A stretch of DNA of 64,000 nucleotides, from assembly GCF_027158485.1 (NCBI RefSeq), contig NZ_JAMKYJ010000008.1; one strand, written 5' to 3'. Source of the stretch: Oxalobacter formigenes (lineage in GTDB: Bacteria > Pseudomonadota > Gammaproteobacteria > Burkholderiales > Burkholderiaceae_D). The first letter of the stretch is position 1. Each line of letters opens with the position of its first letter. A program made the position numbers and the translations under genes. Of this stretch, positions 8,909-17,920 are shown one piece after another. The notes under the pieces are model-generated. The model was not told the DNA's origin and searched no databases. It saw nothing but the letters and a program-made list of their open reading frames with translations.

Positions 8909-9238
8909 ATGACTCCATTGTATGAAATCCTGATCCGACGTGACGCTCACACCATTACCCCTGTTACGGTTCCGGATTATGAAGTGCCCTTGATCCAGGA
9001 ATTGTTCGGTACGGAAAATGTCCAGAATGCCGACAAGGTTCGTGCCGATGAAGCCGGTATCGGTTCGCCGATCGGTTCTTTCAAGGCCAGTGACGACGAG
9101 TACGAACGTTTTTGTGTGAAGTACGGCGTTGAACTGGTCGAGATGGTTTACGGCAAGAAGGGTTCGAAAGCGCTTGAAAAAGCGATGGGTGAAACAAAAG
9201 CGAAACCGTCTGCCAAGGGAAAACCGGCGGCTGTTTGA
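8909..9238 (+). CDS. Small phage structural-block protein, function unknown
   Basis: 109 residues from the ATG behind GAGGAAAA. An in-frame TTG at 8897 is less likely. Acidic middle, then a basic tail (KAKPSAKGKPAAV). IPQ-like sequence VPLIQELFGTENVQ near residue 30 resembles short capsid-adjacent proteins of podophages, possibly a head-completion or decoration protein, but I cannot assign it. It sits between the capsid and the first fibre and is probably cotranscribed with both. Confidence 0.6.
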   Translation: MTPLYEILIRRDAHTITPVTVPDYEVPLIQELFGTENVQNADKVRADEAGIGSPIGSFKASDDEYERFCVKYGVELVEMVYGKKGSKALEKAMGETKAKPSAKGKPAAV

Positions 9239-9271
9239 CTGTCCGTATTTTAGTCAGTTTGGAGGTCAATT

Positions 9272-10714
9272 ATGGCACAGCCACCGGCATATAACCGCGA
9301 AAAGAATTTTACCCTGAACAGCGGCAGGGAGACGGATCATTCCGCATTGAATGCGGAGCTGGACCGGGCATCGAATTCGATCAACGATATCCGGACGAAT
9401 CTGGCGATTCTACAGGCAGACGACGGGAAGTTGCGTCCGGCAGTGGTGACGGCGGATTCGATCAGTGAGGAATTGCGGGTATCGCTGGTCGAAGGCGTCG
9501 TCATGGATGCCCAGTCGATGCTGGACAGATCGCTTGCGGCGGCGGATGCGTCATCGGCTTTTGCGGAGGCGTCATCGGTTTCGGCGAAGGCGGCAAAAGC
9601 AAGTGAAGAAAAGGCTTTGGAAAGTTCATCGATGGCCGGCAATTCGGCGAAAGAAGCGGCCGATAGCGCGAAAGCGATTGCTTTGGCAATCAATTCGGAC
9701 TGGGATGCAACAGAAGGGGCAGCCGAAATCCTGAACAAACCGGCATTGTCGGCCGTTGCCCTGTCAGGGAACTATGAGGATTTGTCTGGCAAGCCTGATA
9801 ATCTGGCAACGGATGACGATATAGCCGTGTTGCAGGAAGAAATCGCCAAAAAAGGGGTTCCTGTCGGCACCATCGAATACTTTGCGACAAGTACACCACC
9901 CGCAGGCTACCTCAAAGCCGACGGCGCGGCTGTAGGCAGGGAAACCTATCCTGATTTGTTTGCCGCCATCGGGACGGCATTCGGCGAGGGAGATGGATCG
10001 ACCACGTTCAACCTGCCAGACCTGATCGGCCGGTTTGCGCAGGGGAGTGATGTACCCGGGCAGAAGCTTGAGGCGGGGTTGCCGAACGCGATTGGCAAAC
10101 TTAGCGGTTTTTTTGGTTTTACTCCGGTTTATAAAAGCGGAGCTTTATCGACAACTGGCTCCGCTGGCGTGCAGTTTGAAACAATAGGAGTTGCCGGGGG
10201 AGCGTCATCGAACAAAATTATAAATCTTGATTTATCAGAAAGTAATCCTATTTACGGCGCATCCGACACCGTCCAGCCTCCAGCCTTGACCCTGCTGCCC
10301 TGCATCAAAGCCTTCGACGCTGCTACCGATCCCGGCCTGATCGACATCACGGAACTGGCGCAGGAAATGGCGGATAAAACAGACAAGATGACGGCTGCCA
10401 ATGCAGCGATGCCGTCTGACAGATATGTTGACTTGACGCTTCCGGTATCTTTAAGCACGATCACCGCGCCAGCGGACGGATACATTTTCTTTGAAAAGAT
10501 AACAACGGCAGCAAATCAATATGTCGCACTCTATGTGAATGCGCCAGATAGCTCAGCTATGTATGGTGCGAATAACGATCTCCCTGCCGCAAACGCTTAT
10601 CCCTTCGTTTTAATCCCGGTGAAAAAAGGAGCTGTTGTTACCGTCGAGTATAACGCGGCCGGAACGTACACTAGATTTCGCTTTATTTACGCCAACGGGA
10701 GTGTTCAACAATGA
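9272..10714 (+). CDS. Podovirus-type tail fibre with tail-collar domain (copy 1)
   Basis: 480 residues. The N-terminal module (AQPPAYNREKNFTLNS, ETDHSALNAELDRASNSIND) is an attachment domain of short-tailed phage fibres and differs from that of the tail-locus fibres. An alanine/serine-rich helical region follows (130-200), then NKPALSAVALSGNYEDLSGKP, the collar domain (GTIEYFATSTPPAGYLKADG, TTFNLPDLIGRFAQGS) at ~200-290, a variable insert, the TVQPPALTLLPCIKAFDA block and a beta-rich C-terminus. It overlaps the next gene by ATGA. The N-terminal DNA is nearly identical to copy 2. Confidence 0.8.
   Translation: MAQPPAYNREKNFTLNSGRETDHSALNAELDRASNSINDIRTNLAILQADDGKLRPAVVTADSISEELRVSLVEGVVMDAQSMLDRSLAAADASSAFAEASSVSAKAAKASEEKALESSSMAGNSAKEAADSAKAIALAINSDWDATEGAAEILNKPALSAVALSGNYEDLSGKPDNLATDDDIAVLQEEIAKKGVPVGTIEYFATSTPPAGYLKADGAAVGRETYPDLFAAIGTAFGEGDGSTTFNLPDLIGRFAQGSDVPGQKLEAGLPNAIGKLSGFFGFTPVYKSGALSTTGSAGVQFETIGVAGGASSNKIINLDLSESNPIYGASDTVQPPALTLLPCIKAFDAATDPGLIDITELAQEMADKTDKMTAANAAMPSDRYVDLTLPVSLSTITAPADGYIFFEKITTAANQYVALYVNAPDSSAMYGANNDLPAANAYPFVLIPVKKGAVVTVEYNAAGTYTRFRFIYANGSVQQ
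9332..9494 (+). repeat. Direct repeat in fibre N-terminal coding DNA (partner 11322-11484)
   Basis: The DNA for the fibre attachment module is almost identical in the two copies, offset by 1,990 bp, while flanking and C-terminal parts diverge. Recombination across it would delete one fibre/chaperone pair. Confidence 0.75.
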
Positions 10715-11262
10715 GATACGGAATAGTCGAAAACCATAAATTTGTCTTGATCGACGAAAACCTGAAACGGCTGAAAAACACCCTGCCGTTCATGCCACAG
10801 TATTCCGTCGACATGGTCGAAACATACCCTGATGACGAGGTGGAACAGGGATTTGACGGCAACTGGTACGAAAAAGGCCATGCGCCGCAAAAACCGCTGG
10901 AAGAAGCCAGAGCCGCAAAGCTGACGGAACTGAACACCGCATTTACCTCTGCATCCGAAACCGCTCACTGCATGTCGTCTGCCGGTTTCGAGATCAATGC
11001 CGATGAAACGGCGAACCGTAATATTTCCAGTCTGATTATTGCACTGGAAGCGAGTACTCATAAAAGCGTCCGGTTTTGCGCTTACGACAACAGTTTTCAT
11101 GATGTAACACTTGCCCAATTGAAAACCATGCAATTGGAAATCATTGCTAATGCACAAGCAATTTATGCGAGGAAGTGGGTATTGCGCGAGCTGATCAATG
11201 TCGCAGAAACGGTTGAATCTCTGAATGCGATTGTGATTGATTTTGATTTGGGAGAAGAATGA
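10711..11262 (+). CDS. DUF4376-type tail-fibre chaperone (copy 1)
   Basis: 183 residues. The C-terminal ~110 residues (AAKLTELNTAF, SAGFEINADETANRNI, FHDVTLAQLKTMQLEI, ESLNAI) match the DUF4376 pattern of proteins encoded after phage fibres, thought to help fibre folding or attachment. Start overlaps the fibre stop and its stop overlaps the next fibre start, so the three genes are translationally coupled. Confidence 0.65.
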   Translation: MRYGIVENHKFVLIDENLKRLKNTLPFMPQYSVDMVETYPDDEVEQGFDGNWYEKGHAPQKPLEEARAAKLTELNTAFTSASETAHCMSSAGFEINADETANRNISSLIIALEASTHKSVRFCAYDNSFHDVTLAQLKTMQLEIIANAQAIYARKWVLRELINVAETVESLNAIVIDFDLGEE

Positions 11263-12683
11263 TGGCACAACCTCCTTCTTATAACAGGGAAAAGAATTTT
11301 GCCGACGATTTTGGTAATGAAACGGATCATTCCGCATTGAATGCGGAGCTGGACCGGGCATCGAATTCGATCAACGATATCCGGACGAATCTTGCGATTC
11401 TACAGGCAGACGACGGGAAGTTGCGTCCGGCAGTGGTGACGGCGGATTCGATCAGTGAGGAATTGCGGGTATCGCTGGTCGAAGGAGTCGTGATGGATGC
11501 ACAGTCGATGCTGGACAAATCGCTTGTGGCGGCGAATGCGTCATCCGCTTCTGCGCAGGAAGCAAAGCTCAGTGAAGAAAGGGCAGTGGACAGTTCGGTC
11601 AAAGCGGTGAATTCAGCAAAAGAAGCGGCCGAGAGCGCGAAAGCGCTGTCCCTGGCGATCAATGCCGACTGGAATGCCACTGTCGGGCCGGCGAAAATCC
11701 TGAACAGGCCGGATTTGTCGGTGGTGGCGACGTCCGGTTGTTACGATGATCTGACTGGCAAACCGGATAATCTGGCAACGGATGACGATATAGCCGTGTT
11801 GCAGGAAGAGATCGCGAAAAAAGGGGTTCCTGTCGGGACAGTCGAATACTTTGCGACAACTACACCACCCGCAGGCTACCTCAAAGCCGACGGTGCGGCT
11901 GTAGGCAGGGAAACCTATCCTGATTTGTATGCCGCTATCGGTACAACGTTCGGCGAGGGAGATGGATCGACCACGTTCAACCTGCCGGATCTGATCGACC
12001 GGTTTGCGCAGGGGAGCGACACGCCGGGTCAAAAACTTGAAGCAGGGTTGCCGAATATTTCCGGAACGCTTCCATCTGTCAAATTTGGTGTCGTTTTGGG
12101 CAGTGCATCCGGAGCATTTAATAGCCAAAGTGGAGCTTCAAGTGAGCTGCTTGCTTCAGGCGGTTCGGGAAAAAGAGTAAATACAGATTTTGTCGCATCG
12201 CGTTCCAATCCCATCTACGGCGCATCTGAAACTGTCCAGCCACCTGCCTTGACCTTGCTTCCCTGTATCAAGGCTTTCGACGCCGCGATCAATCCCGGTC
12301 TGATCGACATCACCGAATTGGCGAACGATGTGGCAGATCTGTCCGCAAACAAACTCGATAAGACGATCAATGGCGCAGCCGTTAAATACGTTATAGAAAC
12401 GTATAACGACGGGGCGAACTGGTACCGGAAATGGTCGGATGGCTGGCTGGAACAAGGTGGGATAAGACTAAAAACAACTAATTATCCTGTCGAAGATTTT
12501 ACATTAATTGTGCCATTCAAAAATGTTAATTATTACGCACTTTGCAGCTATTGTTCAGACACGCTACTCGATAGCAATATCGGACATGTAAGCGCGTATC
12601 AATTAAGTAATACAGTTATCAGATTGATAAGAGCATTGCTAAATTCTGCGGTGCTTTGGTATGCCTGCGGCCAGGGAGAATAA
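11259..12683 (+). CDS. Podovirus-type tail fibre with tail-collar domain (copy 2)
   Basis: 474 residues with the same layout as copy 1: the MAQPPSYNREKNF attachment module, helical linker, collar domain (GTVEYFATTTPPAGYLKADG, FNLPDLIDRFAQGS) and TVQPPALTLLPCIKAFDA block. The C-terminus differs: KLDKTINGAAVKYV, YRKWSDGWLEQGG and LWYACGQGE, which resemble the C-terminus of the tail-locus fibre at 58111 rather than copy 1. That indicates recombination between fibre genes of the two particle types. ATGATG start; either codon is possible. Confidence 0.8.
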   Translation: MMAQPPSYNREKNFADDFGNETDHSALNAELDRASNSINDIRTNLAILQADDGKLRPAVVTADSISEELRVSLVEGVVMDAQSMLDKSLVAANASSASAQEAKLSEERAVDSSVKAVNSAKEAAESAKALSLAINADWNATVGPAKILNRPDLSVVATSGCYDDLTGKPDNLATDDDIAVLQEEIAKKGVPVGTVEYFATTTPPAGYLKADGAAVGRETYPDLYAAIGTTFGEGDGSTTFNLPDLIDRFAQGSDTPGQKLEAGLPNISGTLPSVKFGVVLGSASGAFNSQSGASSELLASGGSGKRVNTDFVASRSNPIYGASETVQPPALTLLPCIKAFDAAINPGLIDITELANDVADLSANKLDKTINGAAVKYVIETYNDGANWYRKWSDGWLEQGGIRLKTTNYPVEDFTLIVPFKNVNYYALCSYCSDTLLDSNIGHVSAYQLSNTVIRLIRALLNSAVLWYACGQGE

Positions 12684-12686
12684 ATC

Positions 12687-13217
12687 ATGATGATCGGAAA
12701 ACAAATTCAACAGCCGGTACAAAGCTGGAACGAATATACAAAAACAGTTCTCTGGTGCAATGACAACAAGGCCATGATCGAAGACAAGTGCGACTGGTAC
12801 GAAGTTGTCGCTTTGCCGGAAGAGACGCTGGATGAAGCCGGAGCGGCGAAGCTGGCAGAACTGAATACCGCATTTCCCCCCGTTTCTGAAACGGCTCACT
12901 GCATGTCTTCTGCCGGTTTCGAGATCAATGCCGACGAGATAGCGAACAGGAATATTGAAGGACTGGTTCTGGTTCTTAACGAAGGAGAAAGCACCTTATT
13001 CCGAGACTGGGACAACCGCTTCCATGAAGTGAAGAAAGAGCAGCTGGAGACGATGAGAAAAGAAATTGTCGTCAATTCACAGCGGCTGTATCAGACCAAA
13101 TGGCAGATTGAAGCTGGTATCGAGGCAGCGGAAACAGTGGACGAACTGGATGCGATCGACATCGTGTTTGAAACGCTTGCACAGACTGAAGGAGAAGGCA
13201 ATGGGACGACGGTTTAG
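12687..13217 (+). CDS. DUF4376-type tail-fibre chaperone (copy 2)
   Basis: 176 residues. The C-terminal part repeats the DUF4376 module of 10711-11262 (SAGFEINADEIANRNIEGL). The N-terminal part (YTKTVLWCNDNKAMIEDK, WYEVVALPEETLDEA) instead matches the chaperone at 56028-56525 in the tail locus. So this protein is a mosaic whose halves are shared with both particle systems. It partners fibre copy 2. Confidence 0.65.
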   Translation: MMIGKQIQQPVQSWNEYTKTVLWCNDNKAMIEDKCDWYEVVALPEETLDEAGAAKLAELNTAFPPVSETAHCMSSAGFEINADEIANRNIEGLVLVLNEGESTLFRDWDNRFHEVKKEQLETMRKEIVVNSQRLYQTKWQIEAGIEAAETVDELDAIDIVFETLAQTEGEGNGTTV

Positions 13218-13452
13218 CCAGATTCCGATTGCGTTCGATCAGCTCGTCAATACGCTTTTCGGTGGCTGGGCGGATGAAACGATATCAAGTGCGGCATGGC
13301 GCAAGCGCAATGAAGGCAATGGCTGGCGGTTTTTGCGTTGCGTAATCGACTGTATTTTTTTCTGGCAACCTGATCATTGCAAGACGGCTTTTGAGTCTGA
13401 ACTGGAAAGAAAACATTTTCCGCAGGAGCTGAAGGGAGATTGCCATGAATGA
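13201..13452 (+). CDS. Small conserved phage protein
   Basis: 83 residues starting inside the end of the chaperone gene. The sequence (IAFDQLVNTLFGGWADETIS, AWRKRNEGNGWRFLRCVIDC, IFFWQPDHCKTAFESE) is a type I recall as common in enterobacterial and burkholderial prophages near holin or fibre genes. Function unknown. Database names vary and should not be trusted. Confidence 0.55.
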   Translation: MGRRFSQIPIAFDQLVNTLFGGWADETISSAAWRKRNEGNGWRFLRCVIDCIFFWQPDHCKTAFESELERKHFPQELKGDCHE

Positions 13453-13642
13453 ATCGACGGTGACATTTTGGCAGACGATGACGTTTGTGCAAATCCTTCT
13501 GAAGGCAAAGATTATGGGGCTGAAAGCCAGGATGAAAATGACGCTGATGCAGTTGCAGGCCATGTTGGCCGGACGCAGTGTGTCTGATGGATTCTGGAAA
13601 GTCCACCGCTGGAAAGCGGGTTCGGTAAAGGGAGGTAAATGA
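13445..13642 (+). CDS. Small phage protein, unknown
   Basis: 65 residues, basic, with methionine-rich amphipathic helix FVQILLKAKIMGLKARMKMT. No recognised family. GGGAG ribosome site. It overlaps the genes on both sides, which supports it being translated. Confidence 0.45.
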   Translation: MNESTVTFWQTMTFVQILLKAKIMGLKARMKMTLMQLQAMLAGRSVSDGFWKVHRWKAGSVKGGK

Positions 13643-14340
13643 TGAACGGTTTGATTCAGAGATACAGGACGCTGGGGGAGTTGCTGGCGGAACTGAAGGC
13701 GCGGCTGGGTTTTGTGGCTCAGGGCCCGGCTTCGAACAACAATAATCCGGTCATGATTTCGTTTTTGCAGGAAGCGCATGATTATGTTTATGACCAGTTG
13801 AATCCGATACCGATGCGCAAGAAAACGGTTATTACACTGGAACAGGGATCGTTCCTTTACGACTGGCATAACGACGCAGAGGATGAGGATATCGATCCGG
13901 GGCTCGTTATGTCGGTCTGGATTGTCGACGGGGACTCACGGACGCAGCTGGTTCAGGGTATTTCGGAAGCGGATCGTGAGGACAACAGCCGGTCGGTTCC
14001 GGTGAAGTATGAAACGCTGAACGGGCAGATTGAGTTGTGGCCGGTTCCGGACCGTGCTTATGGTTTGATGGTGGAATATATTGCCTCGAAACCGCGTTTT
14101 GCCCAGTCGGCCGACCGTCCCGGTGTTTCCGACAGGCTCATCCTTTTGTACGCGATCGCCAATGCCAAGGCACATTTCCGTCATCCGGATTCGCAATCGG
14201 TTGCCGTGCTTTTCAATACGAAGCTCCGGCTGGAAAAGATCAAACAGCATGAGAACCGCCGTTTTTTCCTGAACGGGCATTATCAGAAGAGCAGGACGGT
14301 GACGGGTTCGGATGGCGATTACCGGTTGTCGGCGGGGTGA
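13639..14340 (+). CDS. Head-tail adaptor, P22 gp4-like
   Basis: 233 residues. Helical N-terminus (LGELLAELKARLGF, FLQEAHDYVYDQLNPIPM), a beta segment with LNGQIELWPVPDRAYGLMVEY, and a C-terminal helical region with an arginine/lysine-rich end. This is the pattern of adaptor proteins that bridge portal and tail hub in P22-like short-tailed phages. Its place directly before the gp10-like gene supports that. The portal itself is not in the window. Confidence 0.6.
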   Translation: MMNGLIQRYRTLGELLAELKARLGFVAQGPASNNNNPVMISFLQEAHDYVYDQLNPIPMRKKTVITLEQGSFLYDWHNDAEDEDIDPGLVMSVWIVDGDSRTQLVQGISEADREDNSRSVPVKYETLNGQIELWPVPDRAYGLMVEYIASKPRFAQSADRPGVSDRLILLYAIANAKAHFRHPDSQSVAVLFNTKLRLEKIKQHENRRFFLNGHYQKSRTVTGSDGDYRLSAG

Positions 14341-14343
14341 TTC

Positions 14344-15780
14344 ATGGCAACGATTACGTTTGACAAGTTCGATCTGGGGATCGATTTGCGCAAGGCGGCG
14401 TCGGTGTCCGATGCCAATCGTTTGCGCGAGATGAAAAATGCGTATGTCACGACCGGGCTGGCAACGGCGAAACGGCCGGGGCTGACGAAGATTGCCAGGC
14501 TGGAGCCGGGAACGAAGGGTCTGGCGGCGGCTCTTGGCAAGTTGCATACGTTTTATGGCGGGGTGGAAGATATCGAACATGCCGATCCGCTTTTTCATGC
14601 CTGCAAGCTGGTTTGCGGTGAAGAGGTGACGGATGACGAAAACAGCGAGACGTCTTATGCACCTGTGTATAAGGAAGTGTCGGATGTCCACTATGTGGAC
14701 GTGTTCAACGGGTATTTGTATGTGTCTGCGCAGCATGGCGATGTGTGTCGTCATCATTTTTTGAATGAGGCTGAAGTCAGCCAGATAACGGATTCGAATT
14801 GTCCGCATACACGTTCGGTCATCAAGACGGCGTCGAAGATATTCGGCATTTCTCCTGACGGCTCGACTGTCCGCTATTCCAAGACGGGAGATCCGACGGT
14901 CTGGACGGAAACGGATGATGCCGGTTTCCTGCCGACGGGCCTGAATGCACTGGGCAACCGGGAAGCCAAAGCGCTCGGGCTGTATCGCAACAAGCTGGTT
15001 GTATTGATGCGTGACGGGGCACAGGTATGGTATGCCGATCCGGACCCGACGGCCATGTGTCTGGAAGAAACGGTCGAAAACGTCGGGACGTCTTTTCCGC
15101 AGTCGCTGGCAACGGTCGCCGGTGACTTGTACTTCCTGTCGGATTTCGGTTTCCGGTCGATCACGACGCAACAGCTGGTTTCAAGACTGGACGATCTGGA
15201 TATCGGTTCGCCTGTCGATACGCTGGTACGTCCCGTTTTGCAGGATGTGAAGGGGGCGCCCAAGGCGGTTTATTTTTACGGGACAGGCCAGTATCTCTGT
15301 GCAATCGATCGCCAGATGTTCGTTTATTCGGTGTCGCGTACCTCGCGGATCGCGGCCTGGAGCCGGTATGACCTGCCTGTGACGGTCGATGCGATGGATG
15401 AATTGAACGGGGTGCTTTACATCCGGAGCGGTGACGATGTGTACAAACTGGATGAAGAGGCGCATACGGATGACGGACAGGAGTATGAGGTCGTTCTCGA
15501 ATTGCCGTATATGAACTTCAAAACCCCCGGGATACTGAAGCGGGTTTATGGCGTCGATCTGGTCATGCAGGGGGAATGTTATTTCTCGATGGGCTTCGAT
15601 GTCCGCAACCACGAGGCGGTCACCGATGAGGTGAGGGTGGTCGGCAATACCTATGGGGGTGGACTGATTCCGCTGGAAGTGGCCGGGACCGAATTTTCAC
15701 CCCGGTTCAGGAATGTGACGAACCAGCCTTTCCAGCTGGATGCCCTGACGATTTATTACGAACCGCTGGGTGTTTTATGA
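14344..15780 (+). CDS. Packaged-DNA stabilisation / tail hub protein, P22 gp10-like
   Basis: 478 residues. The opening ATITFDKFDLGIDLRKAASV, DANRLREMKNAYVTTGLATA, KRPGLTKI is the hallmark of gp10-like tail-hub proteins, followed by repeated beta-propeller-like blades (LHTFYGG, YLYVSAQHGDV, KIFGISPDGSTVRYSKTGD, ITTQQLVSRLDDLDIGSPVD). It would plug the portal and hold packaged DNA. It overlaps the next gene by ATGA. Confidence 0.7.
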   Translation: MATITFDKFDLGIDLRKAASVSDANRLREMKNAYVTTGLATAKRPGLTKIARLEPGTKGLAAALGKLHTFYGGVEDIEHADPLFHACKLVCGEEVTDDENSETSYAPVYKEVSDVHYVDVFNGYLYVSAQHGDVCRHHFLNEAEVSQITDSNCPHTRSVIKTASKIFGISPDGSTVRYSKTGDPTVWTETDDAGFLPTGLNALGNREAKALGLYRNKLVVLMRDGAQVWYADPDPTAMCLEETVENVGTSFPQSLATVAGDLYFLSDFGFRSITTQQLVSRLDDLDIGSPVDTLVRPVLQDVKGAPKAVYFYGTGQYLCAIDRQMFVYSVSRTSRIAAWSRYDLPVTVDAMDELNGVLYIRSGDDVYKLDEEAHTDDGQEYEVVLELPYMNFKTPGILKRVYGVDLVMQGECYFSMGFDVRNHEAVTDEVRVVGNTYGGGLIPLEVAGTEFSPRFRNVTNQPFQLDALTIYYEPLGVL

Positions 15781-16199
15781 GGTCGTATTTCTATCTGGAT
15801 CCCGAAGAGCTGGAGAGGGACTGGGAAAAAATCGAGCCCATTCTCGGGTCGGTCGTTTCCCGCGCGGTTCATGGTGAATTCGATTGCAGCGATCTCAAGG
15901 CGATGGCGCAATCGAAACGGATTGTTATCGGGGCGTTTTTTGACGACGACGGCGTCATTTTGCTGGCCTTTGCTTTCGAGTTCAGGTTTTATCCGAAGAA
16001 AACGGCGGTCAATATTCTGGCGCTGGGAGGAAAGCGGATGGACGCGGTTTTTTCAGAATTTCTGGACCAGTTCAGGGACTGGGCGGCAGCAGCCGGAGCG
16101 GACTTTCTGGAAGCGTCCTGCAGCAGGGGCATGTCGAGAATGCTGGCGAAATACGGTTATGTCGATACATATCGGCAATTAAGGCTGAATTTAAGATAA
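15777..16199 (+). CDS. GNAT-fold-like phage structural-block protein
   Basis: 140 residues. Resembles small proteins of podophage late operons with a degenerate GNAT fold: an N-terminal helix pair, an IVIGAFFDDDGVILLAFAFE strand pair, a VNILALGGKRMD turn, then FRDWAAAAGADFLEASCSRG and MLAKYGYVDTYRQ. Role unknown; possibly internal virion or enzymatic. Coupled to the hub gene. Confidence 0.5.
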   Translation: MRSYFYLDPEELERDWEKIEPILGSVVSRAVHGEFDCSDLKAMAQSKRIVIGAFFDDDGVILLAFAFEFRFYPKKTAVNILALGGKRMDAVFSEFLDQFRDWAAAAGADFLEASCSRGMSRMLAKYGYVDTYRQLRLNLR

Positions 16200-16213
16200 G
16201 AGGAGGGAAATGG

Positions 16214-17137
16214 ATGATATTTTCCAAACACAACGGGTATTCTCCGGATGGACGGCGCTTGTGCCATAAAGGGGGAGATGGCGGTGCTTCCGCCATGCGA
16301 CGGCAGGAAGAGGAACGTCAGGCAAGGATCAACGCGGCTATCAAGACTATCAATGATATTTTCGATCCGCCAGAGTACAAGCAGGGCACCAATGCGGCGA
16401 GCGAATTCGATCCTGACAAGACTTACTACAATAAGGATGGGTCGGTTTTTGACGGGAGAAAGAAATTCAATGTCAATTCCAGCTCGGGAAATGCCTTCAA
16501 CCAGATTGTTGGCAATATTGTCGATCAGGTTGGTCAGACTAGTGGGTCGGCATCTGCATGGGACATGGACAAAATCAACAAGGCCATTGCCAACAGGGAA
16601 CTTTTTACCGGTGTTGAAACGGTCAAGCCTGAAAACAAGCGTGAAAAACTGTATGACGAACAGCGGCAGGCGGTTTATGACATCAATGCGAAGGATGTAA
16701 ACCGCCAGTATGGGGATGCGGAAAAAGCCAATCGTTTCGGTTTGGCCCGCAATGGTTTGATGGGCGGTTCCGCTGATGTCGATTCCAATGCACGCTTGCA
16801 GGAAATGACCAATGAGGGACTGGTCAAGGCCGGCGGTATCGCCGATAACGCTTCGTCGGCATTGCGTACAGCGGATGAAAGCGCCAGACAGAGCCTGATT
16901 GCCATGGCGCAGTCGGGTATCGATACCGGTACGGCGCAACAGATGGCCCAGCAGCAGCTGGAGTCCACCTCGCAAAGGGCGCAGGGAGAACGTTCCGGAG
17001 CGTCGATCGGGAACCTTTTCGGCGGTCTTTCGCAGGCTTATCTCCGCGGTAACACCAACCAGAACACTACCCAGAATGTGGTGAACAACGGGTATAACGG
17101 CGGCAATTCCGTCCGGAAAACCTATAGCGGAAGTTAA
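16214..17137 (+). CDS. Internal virion / DNA-ejection protein candidate
   Basis: 307 residues, no signal peptide. Glutamine/asparagine/alanine-rich with long helices (DEQRQAVYDINAKDVNRQY, DESARQSLIAMAQSGIDTGT, AQQMAQQQLESTSQRAQ) and a low-complexity asparagine-rich C-terminus (NTNQNTTQNVVNNGYNGGN). Position after the hub and composition fit the ejection proteins of short-tailed phages (compare P22 gp7/gp20/gp16), but there is no direct family match by eye. AGGAGGG ribosome site. Confidence 0.5.
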   Translation: MIFSKHNGYSPDGRRLCHKGGDGGASAMRRQEEERQARINAAIKTINDIFDPPEYKQGTNAASEFDPDKTYYNKDGSVFDGRKKFNVNSSSGNAFNQIVGNIVDQVGQTSGSASAWDMDKINKAIANRELFTGVETVKPENKREKLYDEQRQAVYDINAKDVNRQYGDAEKANRFGLARNGLMGGSADVDSNARLQEMTNEGLVKAGGIADNASSALRTADESARQSLIAMAQSGIDTGTAQQMAQQQLESTSQRAQGERSGASIGNLFGGLSQAYLRGNTNQNTTQNVVNNGYNGGNSVRKTYSGS

Positions 17138-17156
17138 ACGGAAGATGGAGAATAAT

Positions 17157-17762
17157 ATGTGGGGAGCAATAATTGCGCTTGTTGCATCAGCGGCGCTGGA
17201 GCAGATCAATTCGAACGTGGTGCAAAACAGGCAAAGCCGCGAGGTTGGAAATGCCATGAGACGCCAGCGGGAATACCAGCGGCAGGCGGAAAAAATCGCG
17301 ATGGACAATGCGGACGATTTTCAGCAGGATACCCGTGCCGACAGGCAAAACGAGATCAAACAGCAATTGACCGAGCAGTATTACAAGCCGGTGGAGGCCA
17401 CGCAGACCGCCAATGCCAGCAATGCAACGGTACAGGGGAATGTCTCGTCCGATTACCAGCAGGCAAAGGCGGCGTCTGACACCAATCAGCTGAAGGCGGC
17501 GAAGGATTTTGCCGGCCTGTATGGACAGCAGGAAAGTGCCTATCGGCTGCGACAGAACGAGGGTCTGAAAATGGCGGACAATGCCAATCAGATCGCACGC
17601 ATCAACAATTTCTCCAGAGGAATGGACAATGTCGACCAGTATGCGATCAGGCAGGCTGCCAGGCCGGATGGGGCATTGAGTTTCGGCTCGCAGGTTCTGG
17701 GAATGATCGGTTCATCGATGATAAAAGGTCAGGGTAAACCAGGTAATGTTGGATTTACCTGA
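17157..17762 (+). CDS. Internal virion protein candidate
   Basis: 201 residues from the ATG behind GGAGAATAAT (an ATG at 17145 in frame is poorly spaced). Short hydrophobic N-terminus (MWGAIIALVASAALEQI) then long amphipathic helices rich in R/Q/E (EYQRQAEKIAMDNADDF, ADRQNEIKQQLTEQYY). Similar proteins occur in podophage ejection modules. A terminator follows, closing the main structural operon. Confidence 0.5.
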   Translation: MWGAIIALVASAALEQINSNVVQNRQSREVGNAMRRQREYQRQAEKIAMDNADDFQQDTRADRQNEIKQQLTEQYYKPVEATQTANASNATVQGNVSSDYQQAKAASDTNQLKAAKDFAGLYGQQESAYRLRQNEGLKMADNANQIARINNFSRGMDNVDQYAIRQAARPDGALSFGSQVLGMIGSSMIKGQGKPGNVGFT

Positions 17763-17773
17763 TTTTTCCACTG

Positions 17774-17808
17774 AAAAAACCGGCATATTATATTTGCCGG
17801 TTTTTTTT
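17774..17808 (+). terminator. Intrinsic terminator closing structural operon
   Basis: AAACCGGCA / TTGCCGGTTT stem with AT-rich loop and eight T. DNA beyond it is clearly AT-richer. Confidence 0.75.
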
Positions 17809-17920
17809 AATTCTTAATTAAATTTTTCAATTAAATTATGATATGGAAAATAATAGAATTTAAAAAAGGGAGATTATATTTTACTTTTATAAATAAAATA
17901 TCCGGAGAGTTTACATAACG

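Noticed and set aside
13936..15171. 411-codon minus-strand frame across the gp4-like and gp10-like genes
   Set aside because: Arginine/histidine-rich shadow of two well-supported plus-strand genes.
16157..17308. 383-codon minus-strand frame across the internal virion protein genes
   Set aside because: Opposes operon direction, no start signals; composition fits a shadow.
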